Below are positions 21,608-30,499 of a stretch of DNA of 34,117 nucleotides, piece after piece. Position 1 is the stretch's first letter, and the number at the start of each line of letters is the position of its first letter. The stretch is taken from NCBI GenBank assembly GCA_900317745.1, contig ONHW01000024.1:1-34117 (forward strand). Reading direction: 5' to 3'. The notes beneath the pieces are model-generated. The model was given only the letters and a program-made list of their open reading frames with translations. It was not told the origin of the DNA and did not search any database. Made by a program: the position numbers and the translations under genes. The DNA comes from an uncultured Bacteroidales bacterium. GTDB lineage: Bacteria > Bacteroidota > Bacteroidia > Bacteroidales > Paludibacteraceae.

Positions 21608-24481
21608 TTACATCACTACATTGACAATCCTGCCGGGGACGACGATCACCTTCTTCGGGGCGTTGCCGGCGAGGTAACGGGCGGTGTCTTCGTGAGCAAG
21701 AACGAGCTTCTCCACTTCGTCCTTCGGCGTGTCTTTCGGGCACTCCAAGGTGAAACGTACCTTGCCGTTGAACTGTACGGGGTACTTCTGCGTATCCTCA
21801 ACCAGATAGGCTTCGTTCAGTTCGGGCCATTGGGCGTCGATGACGAATGAGTTGAGCGTTGAGGGTTGAGCGTTAAGGGAGTGGCAGCGATGGTACATCT
21901 CTTCGGCGATATGCGGAGCGTACGGCGCAAGCAGTATGGCAAACGGCTCAAGGATAGCACGTTTGTTGCACTTGAGGGCTGCCAGTTCGCTCTGGGCAAT
22001 CATGAACGCCGGGATAGAGGTGTTGAACGAGAAGTTCTCGATATCCCACGTGATCTTCTTGATGAGCTTGTGCAGGCTCTTGAACTCCTCTTTCGTCGGC
22101 TGCTCGTCGGTAACGGTCTCGTACATGTTCCACGCCTTCTTCAGGAAACGGTGTACTCCATCTATGCCGTTGGTGTCCCAAGGTTTGGACATCTCCAGCG
22201 GGCCGAGGAACATCTCATACAGGCGCAAGGTGTCCGCGCCGTAGTTGGCAATCACATCGTCGGGGTTGACCACGTTGAACATCGACTTCGACATCTTCTC
22301 CACCGCCCAACCGCAGATATACTGCTTGGGCATAGCAGCACCGAGATACGGGTTGTCCTCAACCTCCGAGCTGGTGCCATCGGCAAAGACGAACGTGGCG
22401 TTCTTGAACTCAGGCATCCAGTTGCGGAAAGCCGTTATGTCGAGTACGTCGTTGTGCACGATGTTCACATCCACGTGGATAGGCTGCACTTTGTCCTTGT
22501 ACTCGGGGTTATTGATCAGGTTGTAGGATACGTACAGGTTACCCGTAGCGCCCTCGCCGATGTAACGATAGACGAAGTTCGAGCGACCCTGGATCATTCC
22601 CTGGTTGATGAGTTTGCGGAACGGTTCGTCCTTGCAAACGAGCCCGAGGTCGAAGAGGAACTTGTTCCAGAACCGGCTGTAGATCAGGTGTCCAGTGGCG
22701 TGCTCCGAGCCGCCGAGGTAGAGGTCAACCTGCTGCCAGTAGTCGTTAGCCTGTCGGCTCACCAGAGCCTCGTTGTTGTGCGGATCCATGTAGCGCAGGT
22801 AGTATGCACTCGAGCCCGCGAAGCCCGGCATGGTGCAGAGCTCAAGCGGATAAACCGACTTATTGTCAATCAGTTTCTTATCGACCACTTTCTTGTTCTT
22901 CTCGTCCCACGCCCATACCTGTGCGTGCCCGAGCGGCGGTTCGCCGGTAGCGGTAGGTTTGAACTCCGTCACGGCAGGCAACTCCAGCGGCAGGCAATCC
23001 TCGGGGATAGGATAAGGCATACCATCCTTGTAATAGATCGGGAACGGTTCGCCCCAGTACCGCTGACGCGAGAAGATAGCGTCACGCAGGCGGTAGTTGA
23101 CGGTCACGCGGCCTATGCCGGTGTTGGTGATGTACTCCTTCATCTTGGCGATAGCGTCCTTCACGTCCAAGCCGTTCAGGAAGCCGGAGTTCATCATCTT
23201 GCCCTCCTTGGCATCAAAACTCTGCTCGCTGACATCCGCACCTTCGATCAGCGGGATGATAGGCAGGTTGAAGTGCTTGGCAAACGCATAGTCGCGGCTG
23301 TCGTGTGCGGGCACGGCCATGATCGCACCTGTGCCGTAGCCGGCGAGGACGTAGTCGGAGATATAGATAGGGATCTCGGCATTCGTGAGCGGATTGATAG
23401 CATACGAGCCGGAGAACACGCCCGTAACCTTGCGGTCGGCTATACGCTCACGCTCTGTACGGTGTTTGACCCATGCCAGGTACTGCTCGACCTCGGCACG
23501 CTGCTCGTCGGTAGTCAGTCGCCCGACATACTCGCTCTCCGGCGCCAGCACCATGAACGTCACGCCGAACACGGTGTCGGCACGCGTGGTGAAGATCGTG
23601 ATGGGAGCCTCGCTCTCACTCTCCCCTTTGAGAGGGGAGCCGGAGGGGTGTTTTTTGATGTCGAACTGCATCTCCGCACCCTCGGAGCGGCCTATCCAGT
23701 TACGCTGCGTATCCTTGAGCGAGTCGGTCCAATCCAGGCGGTCGAGCCCCTCCAGCAGACGCGGAGCGTAGGCGCTCACGCGCAGACACCACTGGCGCAT
23801 CACACGTTGCTCAACAGGATAACCTCCGCGAACCGACAGACCCTCGCTGACCTCGTCGTTGGCGAGCACCGTACCAAGTTCGGGGCACCAGTTGACCTTG
23901 GTATCCGCCAGATAAGCGATACGGTACTGCATCAGGCGCTCCTGCTGCTCACGCTCGGAGAGTGTTGCCCAGGTCGGGTCCTCGCGCTCAAAGCGTGCAA
24001 CGAGTTCGGAGATAGGTTTGGCTTTCTGCGCAACATTGTCGTAGTAATGGTTGAACATCTGGATGAATGCCCACTGTGTCCAGTGGTAGAACTGAGGATC
24101 GCAGGTCTTGACAGAACGGCTCCAATCGTAGCAGAAACCGATCTTACGGAGCTGGCTGATGTATCGCTCGATGTTCTTGTTCGTTGTTACTTCGGGGTGC
24201 TGACCGGTCTGAATAGCATACTGCTCCGCCGGCAGGCCATAGGCGTCGAAGCCCATGGGGTGCAGTACGTTGAAGCCGCACTGGCGTTTGTACCGGCTGT
24301 AGATATCCGAGGCGATATAGCCCAGCGGATGGCCCACGTGCAGACCGGCACCCGAAGGATAAGGGAACATGTCCAGCACATAGTAGTGCGGTTTGTCAGA
24401 CTCATTACTTACAGCATAAGCATTGGCATCGTTCCACGCCTTTTGCCATTTTTGCTCAATGTCGCTAAAGTTGTATTCCAT
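21608..24481 (-). CDS. leuS: Leucyl-tRNA synthetase
   Basis: Class I aminoacyl-tRNA synthetase charging tRNA-Leu, 957 residues. The HIGH motif is HVGH at 48-51 ([16 protein letters not shown]), the CP1 editing domain shows [15 protein letters not shown] and [19 protein letters not shown], and the KMSKS loop ([10 protein letters not shown]) is near residue 732. The C-terminal anticodon-binding domain includes the conserved VQFNGKVRF. Two repeats interrupt it: family C at about 277-289 ([13 protein letters not shown]) on the edge of the editing domain, and family A at about 868-878 ([10 protein letters not shown]) in a C-terminal loop. Both are surface positions where length varies. The leader contains a family D repeat. 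It is followed with almost no gap by the RhuM-like gene. Confidence 0.97.
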   Translation of the reverse strand: MEYNFSDIEQKWQKAWNDANAYAVSNESDKPHYYVLDMFPYPSGAGLHVGHPLGYIASDIYSRYKRQCGFNVLHPMGFDAYGLPAEQYAIQTGQHPEVTTNKNIERYISQLRKIGFCYDWSRSVKTCDPQFYHWTQWAFIQMFNHYYDNVAQKAKPISELVARFEREDPTWATLSEREQQERLMQYRIAYLADTKVNWCPELGTVLANDEVSEGLSVRGGYPVEQRVMRQWCLRVSAYAPRLLEGLDRLDWTDSLKDTQRNWIGRSEGAEMQFDIKKHPSGSPLKGESESEAPITIFTTRADTVFGVTFMVLAPESEYVGRLTTDEQRAEVEQYLAWVKHRTERERIADRKVTGVFSGSYAINPLTNAEIPIYISDYVLAGYGTGAIMAVPAHDSRDYAFAKHFNLPIIPLIEGADVSEQSFDAKEGKMMNSGFLNGLDVKDAIAKMKEYITNTGIGRVTVNYRLRDAIFSRQRYWGEPFPIYYKDGMPYPIPEDCLPLELPAVTEFKPTATGEPPLGHAQVWAWDEKNKKVVDKKLIDNKSVYPLELCTMPGFAGSSAYYLRYMDPHNNEALVSRQANDYWQQVDLYLGGSEHATGHLIYSRFWNKFLFDLGLVCKDEPFRKLINQGMIQGRSNFVYRYIGEGATGNLYVSYNLINNPEYKDKVQPIHVDVNIVHNDVLDITAFRNWMPEFKNATFVFADGTSSEVEDNPYLGAAMPKQYICGWAVEKMSKSMFNVVNPDDVIANYGADTLRLYEMFLGPLEMSKPWDTNGIDGVHRFLKKAWNMYETVTDEQPTKEEFKSLHKLIKKITWDIENFSFNTSIPAFMIAQSELAALKCNKRAILEPFAILLAPYAPHIAEEMYHRCHSLNAQPSTLNSFVIDAQWPELNEAYLVEDTQKYPVQFNGKVRFTLECPKDTPKDEVEKLVLAHEDTARYLAGNAPKKVIVVPGRIVNVVM
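21849..21878 (-). repeat. Family A repeat inside leuS
   Basis: Coding strand CTTAACGCTCAACCCTCAAC, translated [11 protein letters not shown], in the anticodon-binding domain. Same orientation relative to the gene as the copies inside the RND gene and dxs, i.e. the stop-free strand. Confidence 0.9.
23617..23652 (-). repeat. Family C repeat inside leuS
   Basis: Coding strand CACCCCTCCGGCTCCCCTCT then CAAAGGGGAGAG, read [11 protein letters not shown]. It shares CCCCTCCGGCTCCCCTCTC with the copy in ispG. Confidence 0.9.
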
Positions 24482-24484
24482 ATA

Positions 24485-24543
24485 GTTAAATTTACGATTT
24501 ACACATTTACAATGTACGATTTATTTACGATTTGGTCATTGGA
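24485..24543 (-). repeat. Family D repeat in the leuS leader
   Basis: Plus-strand TTTACGATTTACACATTTAC and TTATTTACGATTTGGTCATT. The second part matches the SGNH-MBOAT junction (7691-7715) closely. It occupies nearly the whole leader between promoter and leuS ATG. Confidence 0.85.
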
Positions 24544-24571
24544 TTATTTTTCTTATTGACCTTTGCGACTG

Positions 24572-24579
24572 CAAAGGTA
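24572..24579 (-). promoter_or_regulatory. leuS: -7 box of the leuS promoter
   Basis: TACCTTTG on the minus strand is a full TAnnTTTG match about 90 bases before leuS. No good TTG lies 20 nt upstream; the region there is A-rich. The box is part of a perfect hairpin, ACCTTTGC-AGTC-GCAAAGGT (24559-24578). Confidence 0.6.
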
Positions 24580-24619
24580 CTACTTTTTTTTAAGAATAGT
24601 TATACACCCGCCCTATAGG

Positions 24620-25798
24620 TTATTTGTTTGATAGCTGATTAAACAGCACCATTCCTTTAACCGTCAGCAGGTATTTCTGCCGAGGGTGACGAGGACTATC
24701 AGGATACAGCATTCTAACAATTCCTTGCTCCATAGCAGGATTGAGGGAATATTCGATAAAATTCATTCTGTCCTTCAATCCTACGTCTGCCATTAATTCC
24801 TTGACAGACAACTGCTTGCCATACAGAACTCGTACAACTCGTTCTACTGTTTCCGGCAAACTTGCGGGGGTACTTGCGGGGGTACTTGCGGGGGTACTTG
24901 ATCGGGTAACTTGTTCGGGGGCTAAATTCGGTTGGTTTTTCCACTCCTCTGGCGGATTGATATACAGATATCGGCTACGCAAATCCCATTGTTCACCAAG
25001 CAGCAAGTTACGGAAGAAACGCTCCAAGTATTGCGGAGAATAATCTATACCCAAACGCGCGTTTTTATAGTTCGCGCGCACGAGGGCATTACGGAAATAC
25101 CAAGCATGATTAGCAAACAAATCATTGTTAACCGCAAAGCCAATAGACCGTAAACACAAGATTGTAAAGACAGCCGTTGTACGGGTATTTCCTTCCTGAA
25201 AAGGATGGATTTGCCACAAGTCACTAACAAAATGCGAGATGTGCGTAACCATCTCCTCATAGGAAGTGTTCGCATAAGAATATGCCTTTTCCGCTTGTAT
25301 GTCATAATCCAAAGCGTTACGCAGATCTTCCCAATTCAGATAATTAACCGTGTCTTCGCGGAGAACCCATTCCTTTTTGGTAATGTCGTATTTACGTAGT
25401 TCTCCGGCGTGTTTGAAAACACCCTCAAAAATACGACGGTGTAACGCTATCAAGCCATTTGTATTAAACGCCAAGGTCTGCGATGCAAGAATCCGTGCGA
25501 TATTGGACGACGCGCGATCCGCTTCTGCCTCGTCTTCGTTAGTCGGCTCATCATGAGCCGTGCGTTTCCGGTAGTAACTATGAATCAGTTGATGCGCCTC
25601 TTCCAAAGAAATCTCGCCTTCGATATTACGGCGCGCTATCTCCCGAAGATACTCTGACGTTTTCAAACCATCCACCGCCTGAAGGCCAATAGCAGTCTGC
25701 CAGAGCGAAGCCTTGGTTTTCTGATTCGGTTCTCCTTGGCGGATATATTCCTCAAATTCGGGAATAATTGGTTTTTCTATGTCTTGAGGTGTGGTCAT
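24620..25798 (-). CDS. Fic/DOC family protein (AMPylase-type)
   Basis: 392 residues from the ATG at 25796-25798, chosen because the longer frame to 25846 would start inside a hairpin. The Fic motif HPFQEGNTR is at about residues 199-207, giving the catalytic His and the nucleotide-binding GNxR (Thr replaces the usual Gly). The N-terminal helical part (TAIGLQAVDGLKTSEYLREI, EGEISLEEAHQLI) resembles the antitoxin-like segment of one-piece Fic proteins but lacks a clean S/TxxxEG/N inhibitory motif. After a (TPAS)n linker comes a C-terminal winged-helix-like domain (VKELMADVGLKDRMNFIEY). It likely modifies a protein with AMP. It lies between tkt and leuS, an accessory gene among housekeeping genes. 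Confidence 0.9.
   Translation of the reverse strand: MTTPQDIEKPIIPEFEEYIRQGEPNQKTKASLWQTAIGLQAVDGLKTSEYLREIARRNIEGEISLEEAHQLIHSYYRKRTAHDEPTNEDEAEADRASSNIARILASQTLAFNTNGLIALHRRIFEGVFKHAGELRKYDITKKEWVLREDTVNYLNWEDLRNALDYDIQAEKAYSYANTSYEEMVTHISHFVSDLWQIHPFQEGNTRTTAVFTILCLRSIGFAVNNDLFANHAWYFRNALVRANYKNARLGIDYSPQYLERFFRNLLLGEQWDLRSRYLYINPPEEWKNQPNLAPEQVTRSSTPASTPASTPASLPETVERVVRVLYGKQLSVKELMADVGLKDRMNFIEYSLNPAMEQGIVRMLYPDSPRHPRQKYLLTVKGMVLFNQLSNK
24861..24896 (-). repeat. 12-bp tandem repeat in fic encoding (TPAS)n
   Basis: Three exact copies of a 12-bp unit (CTTGCGGGGGTA on the plus strand). They form the linker between the Fic domain and the C-terminal DNA-binding-like domain; related Fic proteins have a TPQV linker here. 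Confidence 0.9.
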
Positions 25799-25812
25799 CC
25801 GGGGTTTATGAA

Positions 25813-25850
25813 TGTCATGTATGGCACGAAAGGTCGTGCCATACATGACA
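25813..25850. repeat. Perfect 17-bp inverted repeat between tkt and fic
   Basis: TGTCATGTATGGCACGA (25813-25829), a 4-nt loop, then its exact complement (25834-25850). There is no T-run, so it is not a standard terminator. It lies 10 bases after the tkt stop and 15 before the fic ATG and would form an extremely stable RNA hairpin in a tkt-fic transcript. Confidence 0.93.
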
Positions 25851-25860
25851 ATATACTCGA

Positions 25861-27870
25861 TTAGAGCAGTTTCTTGACTTGGTCGTAAACGTTCTGGGCG
25901 GTGAAGCCGAGTTTCTCGTCAAGGACCTTGTACGGAGCTGAGAAGCCGAACGAGTTGAGTCCCCAAACGGTACCGTTCTCGCCAACGAGCGACTCGAGCG
26001 TACAAGGCAGACCGGCAGTCATGCCGAAGCGCTTGATACCCTTGGGCAGCACTTGCTCCTGATACTCCTTCGGTTGCTCGCGGAACAAGCCCTCACTCGG
26101 AACGCTAACAATCTGCAGGCGGATACCATCCTTGCGCAGGAGCTCGGCACCGGCGAGGAGCGTTGATACCTCACTACCCGAAGCGAGCAGTACGACCTGC
26201 GGATTATCGTCCTTGCTGACGATATATGCGCCACGCTCGAAGCCAGCCTTGTTGACATTAGGCACAGGAGCTATATCCTGACGGCTGAGAATGAGTGCGG
26301 TAGGCGTAGCGGTATTCTCGATAGCCATGCGCCATGCGAGGGTTGTCTCCTCGGCATCGGCAGGACGCAGAACGAGCATGGACGGTTTGCCGGAGTGGTT
26401 GTGAAGTTTCTCCATCAGTCGGATCTGCGCCTCCTGCTCCACAGGCTCGTGGGTCGGGCCATCCTCGCCTACGCGGAACGCGTCGTGGCTCCAAATGAAG
26501 ATAACAGGCACCTCCATCAGAGCAGCCAGACGAACGGCAGGTTTCATATAGTCAGAGAACACGAAGAACGTACCGCAAGCGGGAATAACGCCGCCGTGCA
26601 GACGCATACCTATACATACGCAAGCCATGGTGAGTTCGCTCACGCCTGCCTGCAGGAACTGACCGCTGAAGTCACCCTTGGTAAACGCCTTGGTTTTCTT
26701 GAGGAAACCGTCGGTCTTGTCGGAGTTACTCAGGTCAGCCGAGCTGACAATCATGTTGCCTACGTTCTCTGCGAGGAACGACAGAGCGGTAGCCGAAGCC
26801 GCACGTGTAGCCGCACCGGCTTTCTGCTGAACCAGACTCCAATCGATGCAGGGCACCTCGCCGGACATATATGTCTCATACTCGTTGGCGGATACAGGGT
26901 TCTTCTGCTTCCACTCATAATATGCGGCATAACGTTTGTTAGCCAGTTCGCGGAGCTCGGCAGCACGGTTCTCGTAGAGTTTGGCTACCTCGGGGAAGAT
27001 GGCAAACGGTTCAGCGGGGTCGCCGCCCAGGTTGGCAATCGTCTTCTCAAACGAAGCGCCGGACTTGCTGAGCGGGTTGCCGTGGGTAGAGCACTTGCTC
27101 TCGAACGACTCACCTTCTGCCGTCACGCAGCCTTTGCCCATGATCGTATGACCTATGATGAGCGACGGACGCTCTTTCTCAGCCTTGGCGGCCTTCAGCG
27201 CCTCGCGGATAGCAGCAGGGTCGTTGCCGTTGATCTCCTGAACGAACCAGTTCCAAGCCTTATACTTGGCAGCCACATCCTCGGCTGTCACCTCATGGCA
27301 CATGGTGGAGAGCTGAACCTCGTTGCTGTCGTAGAACATGATCAGGTTGTCCAGCCCCAGCGTGCCTGCCATACGGCCTGCGCCCTGTGAGATCTCCTCC
27401 TGTACGCCGCCATCGGAGATGAACGCGTAGATAGTAGGATTATGCACCTCGCCGTAGCGGGCGTTGAAGAACTTGGCAGCAATAGCAGCACCTACGGCAA
27501 ACGTATGTCCCTGACCGAGCGGTCCGGAGGTATTCTCTATACCGCGCTCAATGTCGCGCTCGGGGTGACCGGGAGTGACACTACCCCACTGGCGGAGGTT
27601 CTTCAGGTCTTCCAGAGTGAACTTGCCTGCCAGGCAGAGTTGTGCGTACAACATTGGTGCCATGTGTCCCGGGTCAAGGAAGAAGCGGTCGCGAGCCTCC
27701 CATGCAGGATTCTCGGGATCGTACTCAAGGAACTCGGAGAACAGTACGTTGATAAAATCAGCACCACCCATAGCGCCACCCGGGTGACCGCTCTTGGCTT
27801 TCTCAACAGCTGCCGCCGCAAGGATGCGGATATTGTTGGCAGCAAGATTCATTAGTTCAGTTGTGTTCAT
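25861..27870 (-). CDS. tkt: Transketolase
   Basis: The TPP enzyme transferring two-carbon units in the non-oxidative pentose phosphate pathway, 669 residues. Conserved elements in order are KSGHPGGAMGGAD, LSGPLGQGHTFAVGAAIAAK-type text (here TSGPLGQGHTFAVG), the TPP segment ISDGGVQEEISQGAGRMAG, HGNPLSKSG, and the pyrimidine-domain HDAFRVGEDGPTHEPVEQEA. The C-terminal domain ends KKLL. No repeat is inserted. It follows the outer-membrane protein gene by 78 bases, so it may be part of the def operon or have a weak promoter of its own. fic follows in the same direction. Confidence 0.97.
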   Translation of the reverse strand: MNTTELMNLAANNIRILAAAAVEKAKSGHPGGAMGGADFINVLFSEFLEYDPENPAWEARDRFFLDPGHMAPMLYAQLCLAGKFTLEDLKNLRQWGSVTPGHPERDIERGIENTSGPLGQGHTFAVGAAIAAKFFNARYGEVHNPTIYAFISDGGVQEEISQGAGRMAGTLGLDNLIMFYDSNEVQLSTMCHEVTAEDVAAKYKAWNWFVQEINGNDPAAIREALKAAKAEKERPSLIIGHTIMGKGCVTAEGESFESKCSTHGNPLSKSGASFEKTIANLGGDPAEPFAIFPEVAKLYENRAAELRELANKRYAAYYEWKQKNPVSANEYETYMSGEVPCIDWSLVQQKAGAATRAASATALSFLAENVGNMIVSSADLSNSDKTDGFLKKTKAFTKGDFSGQFLQAGVSELTMACVCIGMRLHGGVIPACGTFFVFSDYMKPAVRLAALMEVPVIFIWSHDAFRVGEDGPTHEPVEQEAQIRLMEKLHNHSGKPSMLVLRPADAEETTLAWRMAIENTATPTALILSRQDIAPVPNVNKAGFERGAYIVSKDDNPQVVLLASGSEVSTLLAGAELLRKDGIRLQIVSVPSEGLFREQPKEYQEQVLPKGIKRFGMTAGLPCTLESLVGENGTVWGLNSFGFSAPYKVLDEKLGFTAQNVYDQVKKLL

Positions 27871-27948
27871 AATGATATTAATTATTTATATTGTTAGTAT
27901 TCTGTGTTTCTTGTCGGATAGATGATTGTACGACTTGCGGCATTTCGC

Positions 27949-28683
27949 CTAAAACGCATATCCCAGATAGTACTCAAATCCCCAGTTCATCGAGTTGCGG
28001 TAGCCGAATCCCGGGATGTAATACGGGATAGTCAGGCTGTCGTGGGTCTTTTCGGTAAACAGGAACTTCATTCTGACCGCCCATCCCATATTAAATCCTT
28101 TGTAGATATCCACCTGCACGCCTGCTACTATCTCTCCCCATGCATCGGCTATCCATGCGCCTTGCAGAGCCGCCTCGCTTACGGTGGGTTCCAGCTGCTG
28201 CCACCCTACACCGGCACGCACGCCCACCAGCATAACCGACCTGCGCTCGGGATGTTTCTTCAGCGGGTTGATATCCATACCCAGGCGCACATATTCGCCT
28301 TGCCCGTTGTACTTGGGCGTTGTTGCATCTTTCTCCTGCCTGAACTGCCCGGCGTACCCCAGTTCGATGGTCGGGAACAGTCTGTACTTCAGTCTGACGC
28401 TAACCGCCGCCTCCACGGCATACGTGTGCCAGTTGCTACGCGCAAGTTCGAAGATCGGGTTGGCTATATCCAGACGGACAATCACGCCCTGATAGACGGT
28501 TGTGTCCACGCTACGCGGCGCAGGTTTGACAGGCTCGGGCTGAACAGCAGGAGGAATAGGCTCCTCCGCCTGCATAGCCACAGGTTCAGCAAGTACCTCG
28601 GTTGAGTCCCGCACCGGCTCTTGCGCCACAGCCTGCAGGCACGCGCACAAGATCGTCACAACTATCAATAGGTATCTTCGCAA
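27949..28683 (-). CDS. Outer-membrane beta-barrel protein, DUF6048-like
   Basis: 244 residues: a signal peptide (YLLIVVTILCACLQAVAQ), a Pro/Glu/Val-rich spacer (to about residue 58), then alternating amphipathic strands ending in the aromatic residue typical of outer-membrane barrels (GFEYYLGYAF). Segments such as VIVRLDIANPIFELAR and SVMLVGVRAGVGWQQLEP match my recollection of the Bacteroidales DUF6048 family, though I cannot confirm it by search. The spacer resembles those of envelope proteins that cross peptidoglycan. It lies 14 bases after the membrane-anchored protein gene and is in the def-cinA series. Function unknown. Confidence 0.75.
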   Translation of the reverse strand: MRRYLLIVVTILCACLQAVAQEPVRDSTEVLAEPVAMQAEEPIPPAVQPEPVKPAPRSVDTTVYQGVIVRLDIANPIFELARSNWHTYAVEAAVSVRLKYRLFPTIELGYAGQFRQEKDATTPKYNGQGEYVRLGMDINPLKKHPERRSVMLVGVRAGVGWQQLEPTVSEAALQGAWIADAWGEIVAGVQVDIYKGFNMGWAVRMKFLFTEKTHDSLTIPYYIPGFGYRNSMNWGFEYYLGYAF

Positions 28684-28697
28684 CTGTCAATCGTCCA

Positions 28698-29210
28698 TTA
28701 TATAAGTTTTGCCGCCTCTTCCTTCAGGGCATGCAAGGCAGCCTCGTTGGCTGTCTCTCCGTTGGTATTGTAGGCTGTCAGCAGGGTCTTGGCATAGTCC
28801 AGCGACGTGCTCTCGGGAGGCAGTTGCATAGCCATAGCCGACACGAACGCCAACATCTGTCCGCGGGCGGCTACGATCTTATCCCACACCTGCTCGGACA
28901 CATAGATCTGCTGACTCATGTTGTGGTCAAACTCCAGACGAATAGTCTGCAACAGCCGTTGCTGCAACTGCGGCACGGTGAACTGCGACACATCCAGATC
29001 CATAAGCAGGTGTTCGGGTTGCGTACGCTCCAGCACCAATGCCAGACGCTCGTAGGCACGCAGGCGGATGGGCGAGATCTCTTTTTGTGCCGCTTTCTTG
29101 AGTTCCCACTCGCGCTTCTGCTGCTCGTTCTGGAACAGCTTGTACATCACTATCCACGTAGCCAGCAACACGATCAACGCGGGGATGCAATACTTCAATA
29201 TCTCTGTCAT
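28698..29210 (-). CDS. Membrane-anchored conserved Bacteroidales protein
   Basis: I start it at the ATG giving MTEILKYCIPALIVLLATWIVMYKLF, a single N-terminal membrane anchor; a longer frame upstream would overlap cinA and lacks a good start. The 170-residue product continues with a charged helix (NEQQKREWELKKAAQKEI), a segment PIRLRAYERLALVLERTQPE, and further helices. This arrangement is conserved in Bacteroidales next to cinA or similar genes, but no function is known to me. It is 25 bases downstream of cinA and 14 upstream of the barrel protein gene. Confidence 0.8.
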   Translation of the reverse strand: MTEILKYCIPALIVLLATWIVMYKLFQNEQQKREWELKKAAQKEISPIRLRAYERLALVLERTQPEHLLMDLDVSQFTVPQLQQRLLQTIRLEFDHNMSQQIYVSEQVWDKIVAARGQMLAFVSAMAMQLPPESTSLDYAKTLLTAYNTNGETANEAALHALKEEAAKLI

Positions 29211-29235
29211 AACTATGAGTTGATTTGAGTCTAAT

Positions 29236-30495
29236 TCATTTTCGTTCCTGCGGCACAATCTGCAACAGCAGTTTGCCGATTGCCGCCATGGCGGCTGTGT
29301 TGGTTATCTGCATGCGGTCGCCGAAGAAGTGACAGCACTCGGCAGTCGTACCTTCGGGCGTAGCCCATGCTATCCAGACCGTACCTACAGGTTTGTCGGG
29401 CGTACCGCCGGTAGGACCGGCTACGCCGGAGGTGGCTATGGCATAATCGGTATGCAGCAGTTGTCGCACACCTTCCGCCATCTCGCGGACGGTCTGTTCG
29501 CTCACGGCACCTACGGTAGCGAGTGTCTCGGCACGCACACCCAGCACGTGCTCTTTCACGCTGTTGTCGTAGGCTACCACGCTGCCCATGTAATATGCCG
29601 AACTGCCGGACTGCTCGTTCAGCAGAGCCGCCAGACGTCCGCCCGTGCACGATTCTGCCGTGGCGATGGTCAGTTTATGTTCGGTCAGCCAACGGCCGAG
29701 AACCTGCTGCGGGGTCAGATCTTCGGTAGCAATCACATGGTCGGCAATCAGAGGCATGAGCGCCGTTATCTGCTGCTCCACCTCGGCTGCAGTAGCCTCG
29801 CCGTACGATGACAGGCGCAGCCTGACGATACCCTGCTTGGGCAGGTAGGCGAGATGCATCGTTGCCGGCAGAGCTTTCTCCCACGCCTCAATACGTAACG
29901 CGAGCGACGATTCGGGTATACCGTACACCACTATCGTCCGATGGATAACATCGGCACACAAGCCGAAGTGCTTCTGCATGTACGGCAGCACCTGTTCGCT
30001 CATCGCCACCTGCATCTCATGCGGCACACCGGGCATACTAACCAGCAGTTTGCCCGACTTGTTCTGCTCAAACGCCATGACAGGCGCACTACCTACGCGG
30101 TTCGGCAGGATAGTTGCCGCCTCGGGTACAAGCCATTGCGTGGCAGTCAGACGGTTGAGCACGTCGGGACGGTTCTTGTACAGGTTCAACACATGCTCGT
30201 GTACGCGCTCATCCTCAACGAGTTGCGTATGGAAGTAGTCGCACAGGACGGTCTTGGTTATATCGTCCTTTGTCGGTCCCAGACCGCCGGTGGTCAGTAC
30301 CACATCCGCACGCGTCATGGCTGCCGTTACCGAGTCGGTTATAGCCTGCCGGTCGTCGCGAACCGTTGTGACTTGCACGACGGTTATGCCTGCGTGATTG
30401 AGCACCTGAGCCATCCATGAGGCGTTGGTGTTGACCACTTGACCAATCAGCAACTCGTCGCCTATACTGATTATTTCTGCCGATATGCTATGCAT
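29236..30495 (-). CDS. cinA: CinA family protein (MoCF domain plus nicotinamide-nucleotide amidase)
   Basis: About 419 residues. The N-terminal molybdopterin-binding-like domain (AEIISIGDELLIGQVVNTNA, LTTGGLGPTKDDITK) hydrolyses ADP-ribose-type nucleotides in the family, and the C-terminal PncC domain (TIATAESCTGGRLAALL, IATSGVAGPTGGTPDKPVGTV) deamidates nicotinamide mononucleotide in NAD recycling. The start at 30495 (MHSISAEI) follows an AGGTGA ribosome-binding site that overlaps the DUF3109 stop; the earlier ATG at 30510 would place this site inside the gene. It is in the def operon. Confidence 0.94.
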   Translation of the reverse strand: MHSISAEIISIGDELLIGQVVNTNASWMAQVLNHAGITVVQVTTVRDDRQAITDSVTAAMTRADVVLTTGGLGPTKDDITKTVLCDYFHTQLVEDERVHEHVLNLYKNRPDVLNRLTATQWLVPEAATILPNRVGSAPVMAFEQNKSGKLLVSMPGVPHEMQVAMSEQVLPYMQKHFGLCADVIHRTIVVYGIPESSLALRIEAWEKALPATMHLAYLPKQGIVRLRLSSYGEATAAEVEQQITALMPLIADHVIATEDLTPQQVLGRWLTEHKLTIATAESCTGGRLAALLNEQSGSSAYYMGSVVAYDNSVKEHVLGVRAETLATVGAVSEQTVREMAEGVRQLLHTDYAIATSGVAGPTGGTPDKPVGTVWIAWATPEGTTAECCHFFGDRMQITNTAAMAAIGKLLLQIVPQERK

Positions 30496-30499
30496 AAAT

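Noticed and set aside
21866-24559. An 897-codon open frame opposite leuS
   Set aside because: It is the exact antisense of a confirmed leuS gene, its product has no recognisable motif, and long antisense frames are common in GC-balanced coding DNA of this codon usage.
25799-25846. Upstream start for the Fic protein giving 16 extra residues
   Set aside because: That ATG lies inside the 17-bp hairpin and the added residues show no family likeness; the ATG at 25798 is better.
29211-29258. Longer N-terminus of the membrane-anchored protein
   Set aside because: It would overlap the cinA stop and place 16 polar residues before an otherwise clean membrane anchor.
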